Source of the DNA: SURF-43 sp964628985
GTDB lineage: Bacteria; Chloroflexota; Dehalococcoidia; UBA2979
Length of the DNA stretch: 7,444 nucleotides
Assembly: GCA_964628985.1 (NCBI GenBank)
Contig: CAZVNJ010000082.1
Coordinates: 1 to 7,444 of the forward strand
Direction of reading: 5' to 3'
The notes under the pieces were generated by a model. The model made no database searches and was not told the DNA's origin. It saw nothing but the letters and a program-made list of their open reading frames with translations. The position numbers and the translations under genes are program-made. Of this stretch, positions 1 through 5,456 are shown in pieces. How positions within the stretch are numbered: the stretch's first letter is position 1; each line of letters starts with the position of its first letter.

Positions 1-34
1 GCCGCGCGGGAGGGGCGGGTCGTGGCCACGTCAC
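1..34 (-). CDS. Possible start of a further gene downstream of rpsR (partial, runs off left edge)
   Basis: After rpsR the minus strand carries a GTG at 34-32 preceded by a purine-rich GAGGGGA (43-37). The frame stays open to the window edge and reads MTWPRPAPPAR. The purine run sits only 2 nt from the GTG, which is closer than ideal. Eleven residues cannot identify a family. In many genomes rpsR is followed by rplI or a membrane protein gene, but this proline-rich start does not look like L9. The gap 35-77 also holds a short GC-rich stem (50-54 with 58-62) without a T-run. This is a guess from position and a start signal only. Confidence 0.25.
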   Translation of the reverse strand, partial: MTWPRPAPPAR

Positions 35-77
35 ACTCCCCTCAGCGGACGGGCCGCGCCCGCCCGCCGGCTCGCCC

Positions 78-383
78 TTAGCGGCGCCCCATGTGCATAC
101 CGGACAGCCGGACGTGCTCAGACGTGTACGGAAGCAGGGCCAGGTGACGCGCACGCTTCACCGCCTGCGCCACAGCGCGCTGGTGACGGGCGCACGTGGA
201 CGCCTTCCGGCGCGGCTCCATCTTCCCCCGCTCCGTGATGTAGCGGCGCATCAGGTTCGTGTCCTTGTAGTCGACGATGTCCGTCTTCGCCCGGCAGAAC
301 TCGCAGCCGCGCGGACGGCGGAATCCGCCACCACCACCGCCACGGCCACCGCGACCTCGTCGCTCTTCGCCGTCGTCGTTCAT
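78..383 (-). CDS. rpsR: 30S ribosomal protein S18
   Basis: S18 binds the platform of the 30S subunit as a heterodimer with S6. The 101-aa product has the family core CEFCRAKTDIVDYKD, then LMRRYITERGK and RRKASTCARHQRAVAQAVKRAR, and ends in a typical basic tail. C27, C30, C64 and H67 form a CxxC...CxxH set, so this looks like the zinc-binding form of S18. The first 25 residues are rich in Gly and Arg (ERRGRGGRGGGGGGFRR), longer and lower in complexity than usual. I chose the ATG at 381-383 because GGAGG (395-391) lies 7 nt upstream. The frame is open further upstream, but that part overlaps ssb and is unlike S18. It is the last recognised gene of rpsF-ssb-rpsR, 28 bp after ssb. Confidence 0.97.
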   Translation of the reverse strand: MNDDGEERRGRGGRGGGGGGFRRPRGCEFCRAKTDIVDYKDTNLMRRYITERGKMEPRRKASTCARHQRAVAQAVKRARHLALLPYTSEHVRLSGMHMGRR

Positions 384-411
384 CGTCGATCCTCCACTGC
401 CCCGGCTGCCG

Positions 412-825
412 TTAGAACGGCAGGTCGTCCGGGTCGATGTCACCCTCACTATCGGGGCCCACGGCCATGCCGGGTGCGAACCCGCCACCACCGCCGTCAC
501 GCCCACCACCCAGGAACCGGACCTCTTCGGCGATCAGTTCCGTGCGGTATCGCTTCTGGCCTGTCGCCTGGTCGTCCCAGGAGCGCGTCTGCATGCGCCC
601 CTCCACGTACACGAGGCGGCCCTTCTGGAGATACTGCGCACAGGTCTCCGCCAGGCGGTTCCACGTCACCACGTTGAACCACTCGGTCTCTTCGCGCTGC
701 TCGCCGTTCGTGGTGAACCGTCGGCTCGTCGCCACGGAAAACGTCGTGACGGCCGAGCCGTTCGCGGTGTAGCGCATCTCGGGGTCGCGCCCGAGGTGGC
801 CAATGACCATGCACTTATTGAGCAC
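412..825 (-). CDS. ssb: Single-stranded DNA-binding protein
   Basis: SSB coats single-stranded DNA during replication, recombination and repair and recruits partner proteins through its acidic C-terminal tip. The 137-aa product has one OB fold (about residues 1-106) with the hallmarks MLNKCMVIGHLGRDPEMRY, TEWFNVVTWNRLAE, YLQKGRLVYVEGR and the aromatic residues W49, W55 and W83. A short Gly-rich linker (about 107-125) leads to the tip DPDDLPF, a normal variant of DDDIPF. The linker is short for an SSB. I chose the GTG start at 823-825 because SSBs usually begin MLNK and because GGAG (835-832) lies 6 nt upstream. The ATG at 808-810 would cut into the first strand. Its Shine-Dalgarno can pair with CTCC just upstream (see findings). 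Confidence 0.97.
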   Translation of the reverse strand: MLNKCMVIGHLGRDPEMRYTANGSAVTTFSVATSRRFTTNGEQREETEWFNVVTWNRLAETCAQYLQKGRLVYVEGRMQTRSWDDQATGQKRYRTELIAEEVRFLGGGRDGGGGGFAPGMAVGPDSEGDIDPDDLPF

Positions 826-852
826 GGGTTGCTCCGGATCCGGGGAGATGCG

Positions 853-1329
853 CTATTCGGCCAGGGCCGCTTCGGCCATCTCCGGGTCGGCGTCCGGAGT
901 AGCCTCGGCCATCGGCCCACGATCCCGGTCGCGGTCGTCCCGCTCGTCCCGGTCACGCCCTCGATCGTCGCGATCATCGCGGTCGTCTCGGTCTCGGTCC
1001 CGGTCGTCCCGGTCACGGTCACGGCGGTCGTGGCCCTGGAACGGGATAATCCCACGGACCAGCAAGTGGCGGATGACCTGCTCCGAAATGCGGAGCAGTG
1101 CCTCCAGCACCGGCGCCTTGTCGGGCGGCAGCCGGAACGTCATGAGCACGTAGGTGCCCTCGAGCAGGTGCTTGATCGGGTACGCCAGCCGGCGCCGACC
1201 CCACACGTCGGTGGAGAGCATCTCGCCGCCGTTGGCGACGATCTGGGCCTCGATGTTCGCGATGGCCGCAGTGGTCTCATCCGCGTTCAGACGCGGGTGG
1301 ATAATCGAAACGAGTTCGTATTCGTTCAC
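853..1329 (-). CDS. rpsF: 30S ribosomal protein S6 with an Arg/Asp-rich C-terminal tail
   Basis: S6 joins S18 on the 30S platform. Residues 1-98 are a normal S6 domain: MNEYELVSIIHPRL, the GRRRLAYPIKHLLEGTYVLMTF segment (split here: GRRRLAYPIKH at 45-54, then EGTYVLMTF), and RISEQVIRHLLVR. Residues 101-137 are almost only Asp and Arg, and 138-158 are an Ala/Glu-rich end. With 158 residues it is much longer than the compact S6 of about 95-100 residues, so the tail is an extension beyond the fold. The start is GTG (1329-1327) with GGAGG at 1338-1334, 4 nt away. First gene of the rpsF-ssb-rpsR operon, with 27 bp to ssb. The frame is intact across the repetitive part. Confidence 0.96.
   Translation of the reverse strand: MNEYELVSIIHPRLNADETTAAIANIEAQIVANGGEMLSTDVWGRRRLAYPIKHLLEGTYVLMTFRLPPDKAPVLEALLRISEQVIRHLLVRGIIPFQGHDRRDRDRDDRDRDRDDRDDRDDRGRDRDERDDRDRDRGPMAEATPDADPEMAEAALAE
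919..1029 (-). repeat. Arg/Asp dipeptide repeat region inside rpsF
   Basis: This stretch encodes residues 101-137 of S6. It consists of Arg and Asp in irregular RD, DRD and RDD units, with only G124 and E129 breaking the pattern. At DNA level it is a loose 6-bp periodic repeat (plus-strand ggtcgt / cggtcc units) typical of codon-level expansion or slippage. Alternating opposite charges predict a disordered or extended solvent-exposed tail. Its length may vary between close relatives. The function is unknown. Confidence 0.85.
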
Positions 1330-1420
1330 GGAACCTCCGCTGACCTTGGACAGTCAGGAGGCGGCTGACCCGGCAAGGATGCCGACGCCGCCCCGATCGG
1401 CGGGAAATGGGTATGGACTG

Positions 1421-1450
1421 AGTCTACGGGCCTGCTCCCCGCAGGAGCAA
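1421..1450 (-). promoter_or_regulatory. Weak candidate promoter for rpsF-ssb-rpsR
   Basis: On the minus strand, TTGCTC (1450-1445) and TAGACT (1426-1421) are separated by 18 bp, giving a possible -35/-10 pair with about 85 nt of leader before rpsF. The matches to sigma70 are modest (3/6 and 4/6). The 138-bp gap between the VOC gene and rpsF is the natural place for the operon promoter, and nothing better was seen there. Confidence 0.25.
1433..1449 (-). terminator. Stem-loop after the VOC gene, no T-run (weak terminator candidate)
   Basis: TGCTCC (1433-1438) and GGAGCA (1444-1449) form a 6-bp stem with a 5-nt loop, about 18 nt after the VOC stop codon. On the minus strand the stem is followed by AGGCCCG rather than a run of T, so it is not a canonical intrinsic terminator. 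It overlaps the weak promoter candidate for rpsF. Confidence 0.25.
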
Positions 1451-1467
1451 ACAGTCCGTGACACTCC

Positions 1468-2040
1468 CTAGTTATTGGAGGTCGGCCGAGGCCCACCCGC
1501 GCCGCGGGAATCTCGGATCAACTCCGCAATCGCCTGCTGAATGTGAGTGTCCTCAATGAACGGGGATCCGTCGCGCTCCCGGATGGCTGCCGCCCGCGCC
1601 AGGACCAGCGCCCGAGGCATCCCCAGCGGCGGCTCCGTGCTCCACGCCGTCAGGGTCAGCAGTACCCCGTTCGGATCCTCGAGGAACACCAGACGCTCGT
1701 ACCCACGCACGATCTCCTCGGACCCCGAGACCCCCGCCCGAGACATCTCGTCCCACATCCGGGTCATCGTCTCTCGCGATACGTTCAGGCAGAGGTATTG
1801 CATCGACCCCACTCCGGGCTGCGCCTCCGCGATGGCGACCTGGGCGCCCTCCGCCGGGCCAACCAGCATGATGAAGGAGTCGCTCCCGCCGCAATACATG
1901 AGGGCGCACAGCGACTCCGGGTCGTCCCGGTTCGGCTCCACGTAGATCGGAGTCAGTCCCAGGCGCTGGTAGAAATCCATCGAGTCGCGCAGGCTCCGGA
2001 CGATGATCGCCGTGTACCCCACGCCCTGCGTCTGCAGCAT
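1468..2040 (-). CDS. VOC (glyoxalase/bleomycin-resistance fold) family protein, function unknown
   Basis: The 190-aa product has the paired beta-alpha-beta-beta-beta layout of the vicinal oxygen chelate superfamily. The first module includes YTAIIVRSLRDSMDFYQRLGL (9-29) and the second runs from QYLCLNV (81-87) to LVFLEDPNGVLLTLT (117-131). The DPNG turn and the FYxxLGL helix are family hallmarks. The usual metal ligands (His at the start of each module, Glu after DPNG) are not evident: Y9/T10, Q81/Y82 and L/T replace them. A tail of about 55 residues (136-190) with a likely helix near 167-176 extends past the fold. The ATG at 2038-2040 has GGAGG at 2050-2046, 5 nt upstream. The frame is open to 2100 but adds only low-complexity residues. 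It lies 75 bp after yjbR on the same strand. Enzyme, binding protein or resistance protein cannot be decided from sequence. Confidence 0.85.
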   Translation of the reverse strand: MLQTQGVGYTAIIVRSLRDSMDFYQRLGLTPIYVEPNRDDPESLCALMYCGGSDSFIMLVGPAEGAQVAIAEAQPGVGSMQYLCLNVSRETMTRMWDEMSRAGVSGSEEIVRGYERLVFLEDPNGVLLTLTAWSTEPPLGMPRALVLARAAAIRERDGSPFIEDTHIQQAIAELIRDSRGAGGPRPTSNN

Positions 2041-2115
2041 CCGAGCCTCCCCGCCTGGCGCCCCGTCTGGAGGCACGCCGCCGCAGGGTACCCGCCCCAC
2101 CGAGGAGGCGCGACG

Positions 2116-2532
2116 CTATCCCGCCTTGGCCTCGTACGCCGCAGCCAGGCGCTTCGGCGCCGCGAGCATCCAGGCGTCCCGGATCAGCGCCTCGATGTCG
2201 TCCCACGGAATCGGCCCGGCGTTCGTCCGAACCCCCACCCAGCCACTCACTCCGACGTACTTCGGCCGGTAGAAGATCTCCGGGGCCTCGTCGATCAGCA
2301 TCTCCTGCACTCCCGGAGCGGCCTTGATCAGGATCGCCTCCACTCCGTCGTGATGGTGGTTGATCGAGAAGGTGACAAAGAGTCTCCCCTTCACGAAGAA
2401 GGCCGACTCACCGTGGCTCAGCCGCTCGCTGGCCTCCGGGAACGCGAGGCAGAAGGCACGGGCCCGCTCGAACGGGTCGGCGGGCGGCTTCGTCGCGGCC
2501 CTCGCAGCGCCCTGCTTCCGTGGGGTCGCCAT
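2116..2532 (-). CDS. MmcQ/YjbR family DNA-binding-like protein
   Basis: The 138-aa product matches the YjbR/MmcQ (DUF419) family over residues 21-135. It has FCLAFPEASERLSHGESAFFVKGRLF near the start (best seen as FPEASE at 31-36 and FFVKGRLFVTF at 45-55), then AILIKA, YRPKYVGVSGWVGVR (88-102) and WDDIEALIRDAW (110-121). These are small proteins with a fold likened to a double-wing DNA-binding domain; their role is mostly unproven. The first 18 residues are basic and probably disordered. The ATG at 2530-2532 has GGAGG (2542-2538) 5 nt upstream. It is divergent from valS, with 201 bp between the two starts, and is followed by the VOC gene, probably in one transcript. Confidence 0.87.
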   Translation of the reverse strand: MATPRKQGAARAATKPPADPFERARAFCLAFPEASERLSHGESAFFVKGRLFVTFSINHHHDGVEAILIKAAPGVQEMLIDEAPEIFYRPKYVGVSGWVGVRTNAGPIPWDDIEALIRDAWMLAAPKRLAAAYEAKAG

Positions 2533-2567
2533 CGAGTCCTCCCCTCGCCGCCGCCCGATCCAGCCTG

Positions 2568-2573
2568 TAGGAT
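2568..2573 (+). promoter_or_regulatory. Candidate -10 element (TAGGAT) for the valS leader
   Basis: TAGGAT matches TAnnnT and sits 6 nt before G2580, the first base of the leader-peptide GTG. A start site there would make the leader mRNA leaderless. No convincing -35 is visible 16-18 bp upstream. The same bases include AGGA (2569-2572), which would be a Shine-Dalgarno 7 nt from the GTG if transcription began further upstream. The sequence cannot decide between the two readings. Confidence 0.3.
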
Positions 2574-2579
2574 GGCGGC

Positions 2580-2636
2580 GTGACCACGAAGCACGCCGCA
2601 CCCGCAATCGCTCTCGTACCCGTAGTAGTACGGTAG
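2580..2636 (+). CDS. Valine-rich leader peptide upstream of valS (putative attenuator peptide)
   Basis: An 18-codon ORF, GTG to TAG, encodes MTTKHAAPAIALVPVVVR. Four of its last six sense codons are valine, all GTA (2616, 2622, 2625, 2628), three of them consecutive. GTA is otherwise avoided: I saw no in-frame GTA in the 896 codons of valS. The stop lies 97 nt before valS and is followed at once by a 10-bp stem-loop and then a terminator-like stem. Small ORFs rich in the cognate amino acid before amino-acid or tRNA-synthetase genes (ilv, trp, his and pheM leaders) are known to control transcription by ribosome stalling. I infer that this ORF senses charged tRNA-Val. The start has AGGA 7 nt upstream. 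No homology evidence is available, so the call rests on composition and position. Confidence 0.75.
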   Translation: MTTKHAAPAIALVPVVVR

Positions 2637-2674
2637 CGGCAGCGCGGCCCCGTCCGGGCCCGTCCGCTGCCGCT
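2635..2674 (+). promoter_or_regulatory. Perfect 10-bp stem-loop directly after the leader peptide
   Basis: AGCGGCAGCG (2635-2644) is the exact reverse complement of CGCTGCCGCT (2665-2674). Inside it GGCCC (2646-2650) pairs with GGGCC (2656-2660) around a 5-nt loop, giving a long stem of about 15 bp with small bulges. The 5' arm begins within the leader stop codon, so a ribosome at the end of the peptide would melt it. It is the candidate segment 2:3 or protector hairpin of an attenuator. It touches the terminator stem only through weak extra pairs (2631-2634 with 2676-2682). Confidence 0.6.
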
Positions 2675-2675
2675 G

Positions 2676-2699
2676 AGCCCCGCCAAGCGCGGGGCTTTT
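2676..2699 (+). terminator. Intrinsic terminator / attenuator stem in the valS leader
   Basis: AGCCCCGC (2676-2683) pairs perfectly with GCGGGGCT (2689-2696) around the 5-nt loop CAAGC, followed by a short T-run (2696-2699, then C). This is an intrinsic terminator shape, although the T-run is short. It lies 34 nt before the valS start and on the same strand. No gene ends here except the 18-codon leader, so a simple gene-end terminator makes little sense. Conditional termination ahead of valS is the better reading. Confidence 0.7.
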
Positions 2700-2733
2700 C
2701 GATCTCCAGCCACTCGAACCCTGCGAGGCCCCG

Positions 2734-5424
2734 ATGACCCCGAACGACGCCGGCACGAACCCACGGGAGATGGCCCCGGCATACGACCCGCAGATCGTGG
2801 AGCAGCCGCTCTACGAGTGGTGGGAGACCAATGGCTACTTCAAGCCGGCGAAGCCGGGCGCGCGGCCGTTCACCATCATCATGCCGCCCCCGAATCTGAC
2901 GGGGGAGTTGCACCTCGGCCACGCCCTCACCGTCTCCATCGAGGACGCCCTCACCCGCTGGCATCGCATGCTTGGCGACGACACCCTCTGGCTCCCGGGC
3001 GTCGACCACGCCGCCATCGCCGTCAACGCGATCATCGAGCGCGACCTCGCGAAGGAGGGACTCTCCCGGCACGACATCGGCCGTGACGCCTTCCTCGAGC
3101 GGACGTGGGAGTTCGTGAAGCGTTCACGCTCGCGCATCACGGAGCAGCACCGCCGCCTCGGCGCTTCGGCCGACTGGAGCCGTGAGGCCTTCACCATGGA
3201 CGAGGCGCGCGAGCAGTCCGTCCGTGCCACCTTCAAGCGTCTCTACGACGACGGACTCATCTACCGCGCTGACCGCCTGATCAACTGGTGCGTCGACTGC
3301 GAATCCGCCATCTCCGACATCGAGGTCGACTACGAGGACGAGGTCGGCGCCTTCTGGTGGGTGAGTTACGAGGTGGCCGACGCGCAGGGCCAGAAGACCG
3401 GCGAGACCATCACGATCGCCACCACCCGCCCCGAGACGATCCCCGCGGACGTCGCCGTCGCCGTGAACCCGGACGACGACCGCTGGAAGCACCTCGTCGG
3501 CCGATACTGCATCGTCCCCGCGGGTGGCCGCGTCGTGCCGATCATCGCGGACAGCGCCGTGCTCATCGAAGGCGGCTCCGGCGCGCTCAAGGTGACCCCC
3601 GGCCATGACCCGGTCGACTTCGAGATCGGCGAGCGCCACGGCCTGCCTACCGTCTCGATCATGCGGCCGGACGGCACCCTCAACGACGAGGCGGGAGAGT
3701 ACGCCGGCCTCGAGCGGTTCGAGGCGCGCAAGAAGATCGTCGCCGACCTTGAAGCGGCTGGACGCCTCGTGAAGGTGGAGCCCTACACCCACCCGGTCGG
3801 CCACTGCCAGCGCTCCGGCACGATCGTGGAGCCGCTGATCTCGCTGCAGTGGTGGGTGGACGCGAAGACGCTCGCGAAGCCCGCGATCGCGAAGGTCGAG
3901 GACGGCAGCATCAAGTTCGTGCCCCCGCGTTTCGAGCGGGTCTACCTCCACTGGATGGAGAACATCCGCGACTGGTGCATCTCCCGCCAGATCTGGTGGG
4001 GCCATCGCATCCCCGTCTGGTACTGCGACGCGTGCGACCACATCACCGTCCGCGGCACCCTCGGCGCCCCCGAGCAGTGCGAGGGCTGTGGTTCCGCCGA
4101 GGTCCACCAGGACCCGGACACCCTGGACACCTGGTTCTCCTCTGGCCTCTGGCCGCATTCCACGCTCGGCTGGCCCGGGGAGACCGAGGACCTGCGGCGC
4201 TTCTATCCCACGCAGGTGATGGAGACCGGCTACGACATCATCTTCTTCTGGGTCGCCCGGATGATCATGCTGTCGCTCTACAACATGGGCGGCGTGGTCC
4301 CGTTCGAGACGGTCTACCTTCACGGCCTCGTGCGCGCGGCGGACGGCGCGAAGATGTCGAAGTCGCGCGGCAACGTGATCGACCCGCTGGAGTCGGTGGC
4401 GAAGTTCGGCACGGACGGCCTCCGCTTTGCCATGATCGCGGGCACCTCTCCCGGCAACGACCAGCGCCTCACGGACGACAAGCTCGAGGCGGGCCGTAAC
4501 CTCTCGAACAAACTGTGGAACGCCTCGCGCTTCGCCCTCACGATGGCCGAGGATGGCGACGACCTCGCCCTTCCCGCGCCGGGCACGGGCGCCCTCGAGG
4601 ACCGCTGGATCCTCAGTCGCCTCGCGGCCGTCACGCGCGACGTCGACCGGCTCTGGGGCCAGTTCGAACTCGCCGAGGCGTTGCGCCAGGCTCGCGACTT
4701 CTTCTGGGACGAGTTCGCTGACTGGTACATCGAACTCGCGAAAGTGCGCGTCCGCGCCGGCGACCGCACCCCCATCGCCGTCCTCGTGCACGTGGTGGAT
4801 CAGGTCTTGCGGCTCCTTCACCCCTTCATGCCCTACGTCACCGAGGAGATCTGGCAACGCCTCGTCACCCTGCGCCCAGACGCGGACGGCGCCCCCGCGC
4901 TCATCGTCGCCCGCTACCCCGTCCTCGACGCAGCACGGCTCGACGAGGAAGCCGAGCGGCAGATGCTCGCCGTCCAAGACTTCATCCGAGGCGTGCGCAA
5001 CATCCGCGCCGAGAAGCGCGTGGACGCCGGCCGCTTCGTCGAGGGCTACATCGTTGGTGCGGACGCCACAGACGCCGCGCGTGCACTCGCCCCTGCCATC
5101 GAGCAACTCGCCCGCGTCCAGCCGCTCCACGTCGTCGCCACGGCGGACGAGGCACCCACCGAGGGCGTCGTCACCGCCGTGCTGTCCGTCGGCCAGGTCG
5201 TCCTCCCCATGGCCGGCCTCTTCGACGCCGCCGTCGAGCGCGAACGCCTGAGCAAACAGATCGCGGAAGCCGCCGCGGAGGTCGCCCGCCAGGAAGCCAA
5301 ACTCTCCAACGAGCAGTTCACGGCCCGTGCCCCCGCTGCCGTCGTCGCCAAGGAACAGGAGCGCCTCGCGACTGCCCGCGGTCGCCTCGACGGCCTCCGC
5401 GCCAGCCTCGCGGAGTTGGGTTAG
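2734..5424 (+). CDS. valS: Valyl-tRNA synthetase
   Basis: The cytoplasmic class I enzyme charges tRNA-Val with valine and hydrolyses mischarged Thr-tRNA-Val. The 896-aa product is full length. The Rossmann catalytic domain carries PPPNLTGELHLGHA (51-64, HIGH motif HLGH at 60-63) and AKMSKSRGNVIDP (539-551). The CP1 editing domain lies between about 195 and 360, with TTRPET (230-235). Cys pairs 186/189 with H357/C358, and 431/434 with 449/452, suggest two zinc knuckles. QWWVD (372-376) replaces the common QWFV. An anticodon-binding helical domain (about 590-745) is followed by the C-terminal coiled coil (about 828-896, KLSNEQFTARAP), which is specific to ValRS against IleRS and LeuRS. The ATG at 2734 has GAGG 6 nt upstream; the internal ATG at 2770 has its purine run abutting it. 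Probably controlled by the upstream leader. Confidence 0.98.
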   Translation: MTPNDAGTNPREMAPAYDPQIVEQPLYEWWETNGYFKPAKPGARPFTIIMPPPNLTGELHLGHALTVSIEDALTRWHRMLGDDTLWLPGVDHAAIAVNAIIERDLAKEGLSRHDIGRDAFLERTWEFVKRSRSRITEQHRRLGASADWSREAFTMDEAREQSVRATFKRLYDDGLIYRADRLINWCVDCESAISDIEVDYEDEVGAFWWVSYEVADAQGQKTGETITIATTRPETIPADVAVAVNPDDDRWKHLVGRYCIVPAGGRVVPIIADSAVLIEGGSGALKVTPGHDPVDFEIGERHGLPTVSIMRPDGTLNDEAGEYAGLERFEARKKIVADLEAAGRLVKVEPYTHPVGHCQRSGTIVEPLISLQWWVDAKTLAKPAIAKVEDGSIKFVPPRFERVYLHWMENIRDWCISRQIWWGHRIPVWYCDACDHITVRGTLGAPEQCEGCGSAEVHQDPDTLDTWFSSGLWPHSTLGWPGETEDLRRFYPTQVMETGYDIIFFWVARMIMLSLYNMGGVVPFETVYLHGLVRAADGAKMSKSRGNVIDPLESVAKFGTDGLRFAMIAGTSPGNDQRLTDDKLEAGRNLSNKLWNASRFALTMAEDGDDLALPAPGTGALEDRWILSRLAAVTRDVDRLWGQFELAEALRQARDFFWDEFADWYIELAKVRVRAGDRTPIAVLVHVVDQVLRLLHPFMPYVTEEIWQRLVTLRPDADGAPALIVARYPVLDAARLDEEAERQMLAVQDFIRGVRNIRAEKRVDAGRFVEGYIVGADATDAARALAPAIEQLARVQPLHVVATADEAPTEGVVTAVLSVGQVVLPMAGLFDAAVERERLSKQIAEAAAEVARQEAKLSNEQFTARAPAAVVAKEQERLATARGRLDGLRASLAELG

Positions 5425-5435
5425 GCACGGCGGCG

Positions 5436-5454
5436 CGGGCCTCCAATTCGCCCG
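5436..5454. terminator. Weak stem-loop between convergent valS and htrA
   Basis: The 32-bp gap between the two convergent stop codons holds CGGGC (5436-5440) and GCCCG (5450-5454), a 5-bp stem with a 9-nt loop. Neither side has a T-run, so it could at most be a poor bidirectional terminator. No better terminator is visible for either gene. Confidence 0.22.
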
Positions 5455-5456
5455 GA

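Noticed and set aside
50..62. GC-rich stem-loop after rpsR as an operon terminator
   Set aside because: A 5-bp stem with a 3-nt loop and no T-run. In DNA this GC-rich, such stems are expected by chance.
803..1153. Plus-strand Ser/Arg-repeat protein (SRSRSS) opposite rpsF
   Set aside because: It is the antisense image of the Arg/Asp codons of S6. The surrounding frame has no start signal or domain.
277..1368. A 363-codon plus-strand open frame across rpsR, ssb and rpsF
   Set aside because: It is antisense to three clear genes, with composition typical of GC-rich shadow frames (runs of Val, Pro, Arg and His) and no recognisable domain.
2572..2583. ATG at 2572 as an alternative start for the valS leader peptide
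   Set aside because: It reads ATG GCG GCG TGA and stops after three codons, in a different frame from the valine run.
2533..2733. T-box riboswitch ahead of valS
   Set aside because: I found no T-box consensus (AGGGUGGNACCGCG-like) nor the usual specifier-loop layout. The Val codon run in a short ORF fits ribosome-mediated attenuation better.
3124..5130. A 668-codon minus-strand open frame antisense to valS
   Set aside because: valS motifs on the plus strand are unambiguous. The antisense product is rich in His, Asp, Val and Gly without any domain, as expected from GC-rich codon bias.
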